The notes under the pieces: model-generated
Database searches by the model: none
What the model saw: only the letters and a program-made list of their open reading frames with translations
Told to the model about the DNA's origin: nothing
Position numbers and translations under genes: made by a program
DNA from: Desulfarculales bacterium UBA702
GTDB lineage: Bacteria; Desulfobacterota; Syntrophobacteria; Syntrophobacterales; Syntrophobacteraceae
Assembly (NCBI GenBank): GCA_002298165.1
Contig: DBMI01000115.1
Location: 145,744 to 209,743, forward strand
Length of the DNA stretch: 64,000 nt
Reading direction: 5' to 3'
Part shown: positions 50,057-58,695 of the stretch, one piece after another
How the letters are laid out: each line of letters starts with the position of its first letter
Position numbering within the stretch: position 1 is the first letter of the stretch

Positions 50057-52645
50057 TTGGACGCAATTGCCATTACTCTTAACGGTAGTCCGGTAAGCGG
50101 CCGACCCGGCATGACTATTCTCGATCTGGCGCGGGAGGTTGGAATTAAAATCCCGACCCTTTGTCACGACCCTGTCCTCAAGCCGGCGGGGGTATGCAGA
50201 ATATGTCTCGTCGAGGAAGAAAAATCCGGACGGCTTCTTGCTTCCTGCATCACGCCCATTTCAGCCGGCATGGTCATAAACACCGAGTCCCCGGCCGTGA
50301 TCGAAAACAGGAAGGTGATAGTAAAACTGATGCTGGCCTCGCACCCCGAATCCTGCGTTTTGTGCGAAAAGGGCAATCGTTGCCATCTCAGAGCCCTTGC
50401 GGCGGAACTCGGAATCGGCACGGTGGATTACTACCCCATGCCCAAGTTCTCCGGGACGCTGGAGGTAAACCCGTTCATTCTGAGGGACCTGAGCAAGTGC
50501 GTGCTCTGCGGGAAATGCATCAGGGCCGACCAGGAACTGGTTGTGACAGGTGCGCTCGATTACCTCGGCAGGGGGTTCCAGGCCGCTCCAGCAACTGTTT
50601 TCAATGGTCCGCTCGAAAAATCAGAGTGCACTTTTTGCGGGACTTGCCTGACTATGTGCCCGACGGGAGCACTTTTCGAAAAGGGAAAACCCCACCTCGG
50701 AACGCCCTCGGCAAGGATTTCGAGCATATGTTCCTACTGCGGCTGCGGCTGCAACATTTTCATCGAGACAGTAGATAACAAGATCGTTTCTGTTGCCCCA
50801 AATCCGGAGAATTCTCCCAACGGCAGAACACTTTGCGCCAAAGGGCATTTCGGCTTGGATTACGTTAACCACCCTGACCGGTTGAAAAAGCCGCTGATTC
50901 GAAAAAATGGAGCGCTCCAGGAAGCGGAATGGGATGAGGCGCTCGAATTTGCGGCAAAAGGCTTTATGGAGTGCCATTCTAAATATGGCCCCGATGCCCT
51001 GGCTTTCTTCGGATCGTCCAAGTGCACCAACGAGGAGAATTTTCTATTCCAGAAAATCGCCCGTGTGGTTTTCGGGACCAACAACATTGACAATGGCGCC
51101 CGGCTTCTCTCGGGTTCATCGTTCGAATCTCTTCCATTCGGCGCGATGACAAACCCGATTTCCGACATCGAAAGATCAGACGCAATTTTCCTTATCGGCT
51201 CTAATCCTTCAGCATCACATCCAGTCGCATCTTACGCAATCAAGAGGGCTGTCCGATTCAGAGGCATTCCGCTCGTGGTTGTCGATCCGCGAAAGACCGG
51301 CCCTGCCTCGATGGCATCGGCATGGGCTTCGATCCGCCCCGGAACTGAGGCGGCAATTCTTAACGGGATCATTGCGGCGATTATCGAGTCCGGAACCTTC
51401 GATAAAGCTTTTGTTGTGGCGAACTGCACCGACCTCGATGAGCTAAGAAAATCCGTCGCGCTCTTTGATGCGAAATTTGTTGAAAAAACGACAGGATGTC
51501 CCGCTGGCCCGTTCTCAGAAATTGTATCCATTTTCAAGGCTTCCCAGAAGCCGGCATTTATTTACGGCCACGGAGTGACAGGCCAGGCTGGAGCTTCCGA
51601 CCTAATCCGCGCTTTGGTCAACCTGACTCTTTTGAAAGGATCCATCGGAAAACAGGGCGGAGGAATCTATCCCCTGGATAAGGAAAATAACGGCCAGGGT
51701 GCCTGGGACATGGGATGCACCCCTGACAGCCTTCCCGGATCGCGGGGCCTTGATGATGAAGAGGCGGTACACCGTTTTGAGAGTAGCTGGCAAAGGCCTG
51801 TTCCACGAAATCCGGGCTACCCTGCCCCCGAGATGATACTTGCTGCCGAGGCCGGAAGGCTTAAGGCAATGCATATAATGGGAGAGAACCCGGTACGCAG
51901 CTTCCCAAATTCGCCAATGGTCGAAAAAGCCCTTGGATCTCTGGAGTTTCTAATTGTTCAGGACCTGTTCCTGACAGAAACGGCAAAGCTCGCCCATGTC
52001 GTGCTCCCGGCATGCAGCTTTGCGGAAAAAGAGGGCTCATTCACCAACATCGAACGAAGGGTCCAGAGAATCCGCAAAGCAATACAGCCAGTCGGGCAAA
52101 GCCGCTCGGATTTCGAGATCCTTCGGGGGCTTGCGGAACGACTCGGATACCCGATGAAATACGATTCAGTCTCTAAAGTAACTGAAGAGATCGCGTCTGT
52201 AATTCCTCACTATTCGATTCATGGGGGGCAAAGACTTTCGATAAGTGATTGGGGCAATGGAAAAGTGCGGCTCACCCCCGCGGCGGCGCCAGGCTCACCG
52301 GAAATTGAAGACGGCGGCTTCACACTTTTAAGGGGATCGAACCTCTTCCAGTTCATGGGCGGCACCCGTACCTCCAGATCCGCCCGGCTTCGGACAATGA
52401 AGGTCGCGGGGGGAGTCGAAATGAATCACTCCGATGCTGTGAGGCTTGGCATCGGCGAGGGAGAAAAAGTAAAGATTTCAAGCGGAGGCTCTGAGGTCAT
52501 TGCTTCTGTTTGCTTCAGCGATTCACTGCCGGAGGGAATTCTTTTCTGCCCCTACCACGATCTCGCCTTTTCGGCATTATTTTCCCTGGACCCCAATTCC
52601 GGTGGAATCGCTACCTGCCCTGTCCGGCTAGAAAAGGAGAGCTAG
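50057..52645 (+). CDS. NuoG/FdhA-like molybdopterin-fold subunit lacking the catalytic Cys/Sec
   Basis: 862 residues from a TTG start (AGGAGGG upstream). Order: [2Fe-2S] ferredoxin (ITLNGSPVSGRPGMTILDLA, PTLCHDPVLKPAGVCRICLV), NuoG-type His/Cys cluster (CVLCEKGNRC), two [4Fe-4S] (CVLCGKCIRADQ; CTFCGTCLTMCPTGAL), Mo-bisPGD proximal cluster (CSYCGCGCN), then the large catalytic fold (GSSKCTNEENFLFQKIARVV, PASIRPGTEAAIL-like pterin contacts, LDPNSGGIATCPVRL at the end). In formate dehydrogenases this is followed by a CARLCHSST-type segment whose Cys/Sec binds the metal; here it reads NGARLLSGSSFESL, both Cys missing. It is therefore unlikely to oxidise formate and may serve as an electron-relay subunit for the following NuoEF-like proteins. 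Confidence 0.85.
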   Translation: MDAIAITLNGSPVSGRPGMTILDLAREVGIKIPTLCHDPVLKPAGVCRICLVEEEKSGRLLASCITPISAGMVINTESPAVIENRKVIVKLMLASHPESCVLCEKGNRCHLRALAAELGIGTVDYYPMPKFSGTLEVNPFILRDLSKCVLCGKCIRADQELVVTGALDYLGRGFQAAPATVFNGPLEKSECTFCGTCLTMCPTGALFEKGKPHLGTPSARISSICSYCGCGCNIFIETVDNKIVSVAPNPENSPNGRTLCAKGHFGLDYVNHPDRLKKPLIRKNGALQEAEWDEALEFAAKGFMECHSKYGPDALAFFGSSKCTNEENFLFQKIARVVFGTNNIDNGARLLSGSSFESLPFGAMTNPISDIERSDAIFLIGSNPSASHPVASYAIKRAVRFRGIPLVVVDPRKTGPASMASAWASIRPGTEAAILNGIIAAIIESGTFDKAFVVANCTDLDELRKSVALFDAKFVEKTTGCPAGPFSEIVSIFKASQKPAFIYGHGVTGQAGASDLIRALVNLTLLKGSIGKQGGGIYPLDKENNGQGAWDMGCTPDSLPGSRGLDDEEAVHRFESSWQRPVPRNPGYPAPEMILAAEAGRLKAMHIMGENPVRSFPNSPMVEKALGSLEFLIVQDLFLTETAKLAHVVLPACSFAEKEGSFTNIERRVQRIRKAIQPVGQSRSDFEILRGLAERLGYPMKYDSVSKVTEEIASVIPHYSIHGGQRLSISDWGNGKVRLTPAAAPGSPEIEDGGFTLLRGSNLFQFMGGTRTSRSARLRTMKVAGGVEMNHSDAVRLGIGEGEKVKISSGGSEVIASVCFSDSLPEGILFCPYHDLAFSALFSLDPNSGGIATCPVRLEKES

Positions 52646-52646
52646 A

Positions 52647-53117
52647 ATGGAGACAGCAGGCCTCCAGTTCAACAGGGAAGACATCGACGATATCCTTAAG
52701 GCCGGCCATGGCAAACCATCCAACCTCATTCGCGTTCTTCAGGCCGTACAGGAAAAATATGGCTACATTCCCAAGGAATCAGTGAAGTTTATCGCGGACT
52801 CGCTCCGTGTTTTTCCGAGCCAGGTCCAGGGGGTTATGACTTTCTACGCCGAATTTTCGATGACCCCGAGGGGCCGCAACATAGTAAGGGTGTGCAGGGG
52901 AACGGCCTGTCACGTAAGGGGCGGCCGAGGGGTGCTGAGGGTTACGCAAAAAGTCCTTGATCTCGATGAAGGCAAGACATCCGAGGATCTCAAATACACA
53001 CTGGAGACGGTTTCCTGTCTTGGTGCGTGCGCCCTTGCGCCGGTCATGGTGGTAAACAAGGTATATTATGGGCAGATGGATCCAAAGCGGATCGAATCGG
53101 TATTGACGGCACTCTGA
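52647..53117 (+). CDS. NuoE-like [2Fe-2S] thioredoxin-fold subunit
   Basis: 156 residues, starts 1 nt after the preceding stop with AAAGGAGAG before ATG. The NuoE/HndA pattern is clear: an N-terminal helical part LIRVLQAVQEKYGYIPKESV, FPSQVQGVMTFYAEFSMTPR, then the [2Fe-2S] ligands in VCRGTACHVRGG and VSCLGACALAPVMVVNKVYY. In NADH dehydrogenases and bifurcating hydrogenases this subunit accepts electrons from the NuoF FMN. It should pair with the downstream NuoF-GltD fusion. Confidence 0.93.
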   Translation: METAGLQFNREDIDDILKAGHGKPSNLIRVLQAVQEKYGYIPKESVKFIADSLRVFPSQVQGVMTFYAEFSMTPRGRNIVRVCRGTACHVRGGRGVLRVTQKVLDLDEGKTSEDLKYTLETVSCLGACALAPVMVVNKVYYGQMDPKRIESVLTAL

Positions 53118-53209
53118 TCTTCCTGGCCGACAGCAGTCTTACCAGACTTTATGCAGAATAAGCTTCGGCGAGGGGCTAAATTTTTATTGGTTTTAAACAG
53201 GGGGATAAC

Positions 53210-56200
53210 GTGCAATCCAATCGTTTCCGAACGATCGAGGAACTGGAGGCGTATCGAAAAGACCTTCTCCAGGCAATGGACCCCGAGAGGATGTGCGTGA
53301 CGGTATGCGGTGGAACCGGCTGCGGTGCGTGGGGCGGGGAAGCTGTGCGCAACGCATTCATCGAGGAGATCGCAAAGCAGGGGCTTTCCTCGAAAGTCGA
53401 GGTCAAGAAGACGGGCTGTCATGGGTTCTGTGAAACGGGCCCGATAACGGTGATCCTCCCCCAGGAAATCTTCTACCAGAAAATCACAGAGGAAGATGTC
53501 CCGGAGGTTGTCCGCGAGACTATCAAAAACGGCAACATCATCGGCCGTCTGCTCTACAAAGACCCCGAGACCCAGAAGAAGAGCATATACGAACACGAGG
53601 TCCCGTTCTACAGCAAACAGAAGCGGATCGTTTTCGCCGATAACGGCAAAATCGATCCCACACGGATTGAGGACTACATCACCCGCGGAGGTTATTCGGC
53701 CCTCGGCAAGGTCTTGACCGAGATCTCTCCCGAAGGCCTGCTCGATACTGTGGAGCGGGCCGGGCTGAGAGGACGCGGTGGAGCCGGTTTCCCGACCGGA
53801 ACGAAATGGCGGACTGCCCGGAACGCACCGGGCGACGAAAAATATGTCGTCTGCAACGCCAACGAAGGCGATCCCGGCGCGTTCATGGACCGGAGCCTGC
53901 TCGAAGGCAACCCTCATCTGATCCTGGAGGGCATGATTCTGGCCGGCTATGCAATCGGAGCCAGTGAAGGTTACATGTACGTGCGCTCTGATTACCCTGT
54001 TGCAGTCGAAAACTTCAAAAATGCCGTTGTTCAGGCAGTGGAGAAGGGCCTTCTTGGCGAAAACATCCTGGGCAGCAAATTTTCTTTCGAGATGCACATT
54101 ATCGAGGGGGCTGTTGCCTTTCTCTGCGGCGAGGAAACCTCTCTTCTCGCCTCGATTGAGGGTCGCCGGGGTATGCCGCGTCCAAGGCCACCCTACCCCG
54201 CCCAGGCAATCGGACTCTGGGGAAAACCCACCTGCGTAAATAACGTCGAAACCTTCGCGAACGTGCGCTCGGTAGTACTGAGCGGTGCCGAACAGTATGC
54301 CTCGATCGGGACCGAGAAAAGCAAGGGAACCAAGATTTTGGCCCTCAGCGGCCGCATCAACAAAAACGGCCTGGTTGAAGTACCGATGGGGACCACAATT
54401 CGCGAGGTGATTTTCAATATCGGAGGGGGTATTCCCAAAGGCAGGCGCTTCAAGGCAGTCCAGATAGGTGGACCGTCAGGTGGCTGCCTGCCCGCCCGCT
54501 ACCTCGACCTTCCGATTGATTACGAATCGCTGGCCGCCGCTGGCGCCATGATGGGATCGGGCGGCATGATCGTAATGGATGAAAACACCTGCATGGTTGA
54601 CATAGCAAGGGTGTTTTTGAGCTTCAATCACGAGGAGTCCTGCGGCCAATGCACCCCGTGCCGGCTCGGCACCAAACAGATGGTGGAAATCGTAACGCGT
54701 ATAACACAGGGGCGCGGCGTCAGGGGCGATGTGGAAAAGCTGCTGGAGATCGCTCACGCAGTCAAGCGCTCATCGCTATGCGGACTCGGCCAGAGCTGCG
54801 CCAATCCCGTGCTGGCAACAATCGAGCAGTTCCGTCATGAATATGATGCCCATATCGAGGATAAGAGGTGCCCTGCCGCCGTATGCGACGCGATGGTCGT
54901 ATCGGCCTGCCAGCACACGTGCCCGGCTGGAATAGATGTCCCGACCTATGTCTCATATATAGCCGAAGGGAAATATATAGAGGCTACGGCGGTAATCCGC
55001 GAGCGCAATCCTTTCCCATCGATCTGTGGGAGGGTATGCCATCATCCATGCGAAAAAAGGTGCCGCAGGGGTGAACTTGATGAACCTGTTTCAATCCGCA
55101 TACTTAAGCGTTTTGCAGCTGACTGGTATTTTAAGCACGTGGAATCCCCTCCAGCGCCCCTCCCGATTACCAAGAAACAAAAAGTCGCGATTGTGGGTGC
55201 CGGGCCGTCCGGACTCACCTGCGCATATTTCCTCAGGAGAATGGGATACCAGGCGACGGTTTTTGAGGCCCTGCCGGTTGGCGGCGGAATGATGGGAGTA
55301 GCAATCCCCCAATTTCGCCTTCCTAAAGATATTATCGATAGAGAGATCAAATACATCGAGGCATGCGGGGTCGAGATTCAGTACAACAGCCCCATAAACG
55401 TTAACAGAACCCTGGAAACCCTCAAGCAGGAAGGCTACGACGCAGTATTTCTCGGAGCCGGGGCTAACGCCAGCCAGAAAATGGGCGTTCCTGGAGAACT
55501 CGACGGGATCGAAGGCCTGCATTACGGTCTAAGCCTTTTAAGGGACATCAAGGTAGGCAAACAAGTCAGGGTGGGAGAACGGGTCATTATCATCGGCGGC
55601 GGCAATACCGCTAATGACTCGGCGAGGGCATGCCTTCGACTCGGGGCAAAAGAAGTGAGCGTCTTTTATCGCCGTACGCGTGATGAAATGCCCGTTTCCG
55701 ACCACGAATTCCAGGAAGCTGTGGAAGAAGGGATTAACTTCCAGTTCTTGACCGCCCCGACAAGAATAGTAAGTGAAAACTGGAAAGTGACCGGACTCGA
55801 ATGCATACGGATGCGCCTCGGAGCAGCCGACAAAAGCGGCAGGCGCAGACCTGTTCCAATTGAGGGATCCGAATTTTTCGTCCCGGCCGATACAGTTATA
55901 GCATCGGTTGGCCAAGCCCCCGATCTCACATTCCTTCCGCCCGATATGAAGCTGGAACTTGCCAGGTGGGGGGCGCTCAAAGTCAACTCAAATACACTTT
56001 GTACCAACGTGCCGTGGATATTTGCCGGCGGTGATTTCGTTACAGGTCCCACGACGGTTATACAGGCGATTGCAGCCGGGCGGCGAGGGGCTATAGCAAT
56101 AGACAAGTACCTCCGCAGCGATTCATCGAGGGTCGAGATACCCGATGAACGCCATGCGGTAGTCTTCAGGATTTCAAGGGGGGCAACCCCAATGCTCGAA

Positions 56201-56407
56201 TCTGTCGTCGAGGTCCGGGATGGCAAATCCAACGGAGCGACGAAATCGGACAACGAACAGGAAGTGGAGATGAAGCCAAGGGCACCTGTACCGTCCCTTG
56301 CACCGGAAGAGCGGATAAACGGATTCGAAGAGATCGAACTTGGCTACTCAGAAGAACAGGCCAGGGAACAGGCCCGAAGATGTCTAAGATGTGACCTCGA
56401 GAGATAG
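53210..56407 (+). CDS. NuoF - GltD fusion: NAD(P)H-FMN/FAD oxidoreductase
   Basis: 1065 residues from GTG 53210 (AGGGGGATAAC upstream). Segments: a 2Fe-2S thioredoxin-like N-terminus (residues 20-100: CVTVCGGTGCGAWGG, TGCHGFCETGP); a NuoF core (about 110-520: GLRGRGGAGFPTGTKWRTAR, CNANEGDPGAFMDRSLLEGN, CGEETSLLASIEGRRGMPRP, and the N3-cluster CGQCTPC); then a GltD/NfnB-like FAD and NAD(P)H domain (about 560-1050: QHTCPAGIDVPTYVSYIAEG, VAIVGAGPSGLTCAYFLRRM, GGGNTANDSARACLRLGAKE, CLRCDLER at the end). So one chain can receive electrons at two nucleotide sites. It is an unusual, probable electron-bifurcating, hub of the metVF2 operon. Confidence 0.92.
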   Translation: MQSNRFRTIEELEAYRKDLLQAMDPERMCVTVCGGTGCGAWGGEAVRNAFIEEIAKQGLSSKVEVKKTGCHGFCETGPITVILPQEIFYQKITEEDVPEVVRETIKNGNIIGRLLYKDPETQKKSIYEHEVPFYSKQKRIVFADNGKIDPTRIEDYITRGGYSALGKVLTEISPEGLLDTVERAGLRGRGGAGFPTGTKWRTARNAPGDEKYVVCNANEGDPGAFMDRSLLEGNPHLILEGMILAGYAIGASEGYMYVRSDYPVAVENFKNAVVQAVEKGLLGENILGSKFSFEMHIIEGAVAFLCGEETSLLASIEGRRGMPRPRPPYPAQAIGLWGKPTCVNNVETFANVRSVVLSGAEQYASIGTEKSKGTKILALSGRINKNGLVEVPMGTTIREVIFNIGGGIPKGRRFKAVQIGGPSGGCLPARYLDLPIDYESLAAAGAMMGSGGMIVMDENTCMVDIARVFLSFNHEESCGQCTPCRLGTKQMVEIVTRITQGRGVRGDVEKLLEIAHAVKRSSLCGLGQSCANPVLATIEQFRHEYDAHIEDKRCPAAVCDAMVVSACQHTCPAGIDVPTYVSYIAEGKYIEATAVIRERNPFPSICGRVCHHPCEKRCRRGELDEPVSIRILKRFAADWYFKHVESPPAPLPITKKQKVAIVGAGPSGLTCAYFLRRMGYQATVFEALPVGGGMMGVAIPQFRLPKDIIDREIKYIEACGVEIQYNSPINVNRTLETLKQEGYDAVFLGAGANASQKMGVPGELDGIEGLHYGLSLLRDIKVGKQVRVGERVIIIGGGNTANDSARACLRLGAKEVSVFYRRTRDEMPVSDHEFQEAVEEGINFQFLTAPTRIVSENWKVTGLECIRMRLGAADKSGRRRPVPIEGSEFFVPADTVIASVGQAPDLTFLPPDMKLELARWGALKVNSNTLCTNVPWIFAGGDFVTGPTTVIQAIAAGRRGAIAIDKYLRSDSSRVEIPDERHAVVFRISRGATPMLESVVEVRDGKSNGATKSDNEQEVEMKPRAPVPSLAPEERINGFEEIELGYSEEQAREQARRCLRCDLER

Positions 56408-56418
56408 GAGGGTACTTC

Positions 56419-57072
56419 ATGATACGATCCATAACAAAGCAGAAGCCCTTTGAGGAGGTCCTGGAGCTCTTAAACGGGCTGGACCGGATTTTCCTCGCGG
56501 GCTGCGGGACCTGCACGACCCTGTGCCGAACCGGCGGAATGCCGGAAGTTCTCGATATGGCTTCGAAATTAAAGGAGAAGGACATAATCGTCACCGGCCA
56601 TATGGTGATTCCAGTGGCATGCGACGAACTGACCCACGAGGCGGTCGAGGAGAACCAACAGGCATTCAGCGAAGCTGAGGCTGTCCTGATGATGAGCTGC
56701 GCCTACGGGGTGCAGACCATGTCAAGACAGGTTGACCTTCCCGCGATACCTGCCCTCGACACACTGTTCGTTGGCAAGGAAATGGGTTTGGGGAGGTTCG
56801 ATGAGGTGTGCGCCCAGTGTGGATCTTGCGTGCTGGGGCTGACGGGCGGGATCTGCCCGGTTACGGCCTGCCACAAAGGTCTTCTTAATGGACCATGCGG
56901 CGGCACCAACAACGGAAAATGCGAAATCGATTCCGACAAGGACTGCGCCTGGACACTCATTTACCTTCGGCTCAAGGAGCAGGGAAAACTTGATCTCATG
57001 AGGAAATACCACGACCTGCGCAATCATAACGTGGAACCAAAGCCCGGAAAAATCAGGCTGCCTCTCGAATAG
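56419..57072 (+). CDS. metV: Second MetV-type subunit of methylene-THF reductase
   Basis: 217 residues, same family as the copy at 46629 but clearly diverged. N-terminal Cys motif CGTCTTLCRTGGMPEVLDMA, C-terminal CAQCGSCVLGLTGGICPVTA, CHKGLLNGPCGG and CEIDSDKDCAW. Ribosome-binding site AGGAGGG. It lies 11 nt after the NuoF-GltD gene and 14 nt before metF2, so it is the probable bridge that hands electrons from the NuoEF-GltD assembly to MetF. Confidence 0.92.
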   Translation: MIRSITKQKPFEEVLELLNGLDRIFLAGCGTCTTLCRTGGMPEVLDMASKLKEKDIIVTGHMVIPVACDELTHEAVEENQQAFSEAEAVLMMSCAYGVQTMSRQVDLPAIPALDTLFVGKEMGLGRFDEVCAQCGSCVLGLTGGICPVTACHKGLLNGPCGGTNNGKCEIDSDKDCAWTLIYLRLKEQGKLDLMRKYHDLRNHNVEPKPGKIRLPLE

Positions 57073-57086
57073 AAGGAGCGTGAAGG

Positions 57087-57983
57087 ATGGACAGAAGCTT
57101 CAAGGAGGTTCTCGGTTCCGGTAAATTCGTTGTCACCAGTGAACTCGGTCCACCAAAGGGAACGAACCTGGAGAACATGATTCACCACGTGGACCTGCTC
57201 AAAGACACGGTTGACGCCATAAACGTAACCGACCACCAGAGTTCAGTCATGCGCTACCCATCTCTGGGCGGCGCCCTTATAGTAAAGGAGCGCGGCGGAG
57301 AGCCGATCCTGCAGATGACCTGCCGAGATCGCAACCGGATGGCACTCCAGGCGGATCTGATGTTTGCCTACTCGCGCGGCATAAAAAATGTACTCTGCCT
57401 TACGGGGGACGCTGTAGTGGTGGGCGATCACAAGCAGGCTAAAGGGGTATTCGACCTCGATTCCAGCCAACTTCTTACCGCAATCAGGACCATGGAGGCA
57501 GGGAAGGACCTCGGCGGAAGCGATCTGGACGGAGCTGTCAGCTTTTGCGCGGGAGCCATAGTTACTCCGGAAGCAAATCCCATCGAACCGCAGCTAATAA
57601 AATTCGAGAAAAAAATCAGCGCCGGCGCCGAATTCATCCAGACGCAGGCGATCTATGACCTGGATAATTTCAAACGTTTCATGGACTACGCCCGGCCTTT
57701 CGGTGTGAAGATCATGGCGGGCATTATACTCCTTACATCCTGGAGGATGGCCGAGTTTATGAACAAGAATGTTCCGGGTGTATTCGTCCCTCAGCCCCTC
57801 ATAGAAGAGATGAAATCCGCGCCTAAGGGAGGGGCCTTGGCAAAGGGAGTCGAAATCGCCGGCCGAATGATCCGCAGGATCAAGGAAGAGTCTATTTGCG
57901 ACGGCGTCCATGTCATGGCCATAGGCAAGGAAGAACTTGTGCCGGACATCCTGAAAGAGGCTGGAATATTGAACGGAAGTTAA
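57087..57983 (+). CDS. metF: Second methylenetetrahydrofolate reductase (MetF)
   Basis: 298 residues, TIM-barrel FAD enzyme: FVVTSELGPPKGTNLENMIH, AINVTDHQSSVMRYPSLGGA, GEPILQMTCRDRNRMALQAD, NVLCLTGDAVVVGDHKQAKG, GAEFIQTQAIYDLDNFKRFM, MAGIILLTSWRMAEFMNKNV. Start ATG follows AAGAAGGAGCG. Compared with the first metF it has the same FAD and folate landmarks but different surface segments, consistent with a different partner set. It ends the 50-58 kb operon. Confidence 0.95.
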   Translation: MDRSFKEVLGSGKFVVTSELGPPKGTNLENMIHHVDLLKDTVDAINVTDHQSSVMRYPSLGGALIVKERGGEPILQMTCRDRNRMALQADLMFAYSRGIKNVLCLTGDAVVVGDHKQAKGVFDLDSSQLLTAIRTMEAGKDLGGSDLDGAVSFCAGAIVTPEANPIEPQLIKFEKKISAGAEFIQTQAIYDLDNFKRFMDYARPFGVKIMAGIILLTSWRMAEFMNKNVPGVFVPQPLIEEMKSAPKGGALAKGVEIAGRMIRRIKEESICDGVHVMAIGKEELVPDILKEAGILNGS

Positions 57984-58012
57984 GGGCCGGAAAATTTCCG
58001 GTTTCGCCGGCC
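57984..58012 (+). terminator. Possible terminator hairpin after the second metVF operon
   Basis: GGGCCGG (57985-57991 approx.) pairs with CCGGCCC at about 58006-58012, with an inner CCGGAAAATTTCCGG. There is no clear T-run afterwards (CGGATTTGG), so it may be a stabilising hairpin instead. Confidence 0.5.
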
Positions 58013-58524
58013 CGGATTTGGCGCCAACTTTGACCTCTAAAATATGCTCTTCAAATGGCTTGATAGTCCGAGCTATCAGGCCACCCATTTTTTGTGCGAT
58101 GCACCATTTTGGTATTTTGATCAAACTAACTATATCTTACTTATCTCATTTTCGACCAAAGGGTAGCTTCAGGGCCAGTCTTCGACATTTTCAAAAGAAA
58201 ACCCCTCATCATCAGCATAAAATCAGAATTTAAGAATACCTTCTGCCTAAATTGGCCACTCGATTTGCCTTAGAACCTCTGATAGCCCAAGGCAAGTGAG
58301 TTTGGCCAAGGATCTTTTTAAACCGCTCGCCTTAAAGTTTTGGTAACCTGCATCCTCCATTGCAGATATTCTGAACGAGCGGGAGCGTGAATCATGGGAT
58401 ATAAAACCATGATTCCAGTTGATAAGATGAGTCAGATAGTAGATCCGCAGGTATAGGAGATTATAAGACCATGTTTAAATCATTAAAGATTTTGCAATGT
58501 TCCGCCGAATAGAATATTACTGAC
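58013..58524. other. AT-rich gap before the Crp-HDOD gene
   Basis: About 510 nt with no convincing gene. Two tiny frames with plausible ribosome-binding sites (20 codons at about 58394, 13 codons at about 58471) are too short to support. It presumably holds the promoter for the small ORF and the Crp-HDOD gene. Confidence 0.35.
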
Positions 58525-58695
58525 ATGAAGCATTTCTTCGCGAACAGTGTACATTGTGAGGTGATAACCGGATGGTCCCGAGAGGCGGTGCTGTTGGGGC
58601 AGTTCATCACGTTTTCCGGTTGCACCATTGGTCAAGATTTCGAGGGGCAAAAGGGGTGCCCTTATCCTTCTAAATCTATGATGGTTGAACTATGA
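58525..58695 (+). CDS. Small ORF translationally coupled to the Crp-HDOD gene
   Basis: ATG 58525 opens a 56-codon frame (MKHFFANSVHCEVITGWSRE ... CTIGQDFEGQKGCPYPSKSM) whose TGA at 58693-58695 overlaps the ATG of the next gene by 4 nt (ATGA). The downstream ATG has only a weak ribosome-binding site of its own, so stop-start coupling would make sense. It contains three Cys and no transmembrane segment. No family is recognised and upstream of 58525 no strong Shine-Dalgarno is seen, so this could be a chance frame. Confidence 0.35.
   Translation: MKHFFANSVHCEVITGWSREAVLLGQFITFSGCTIGQDFEGQKGCPYPSKSMMVEL

Noticed and set aside
58394..58513. Two tiny ORFs of 20 and 13 codons with Shine-Dalgarno-like sequences
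   Set aside because: Too short and unsupported; likely chance.
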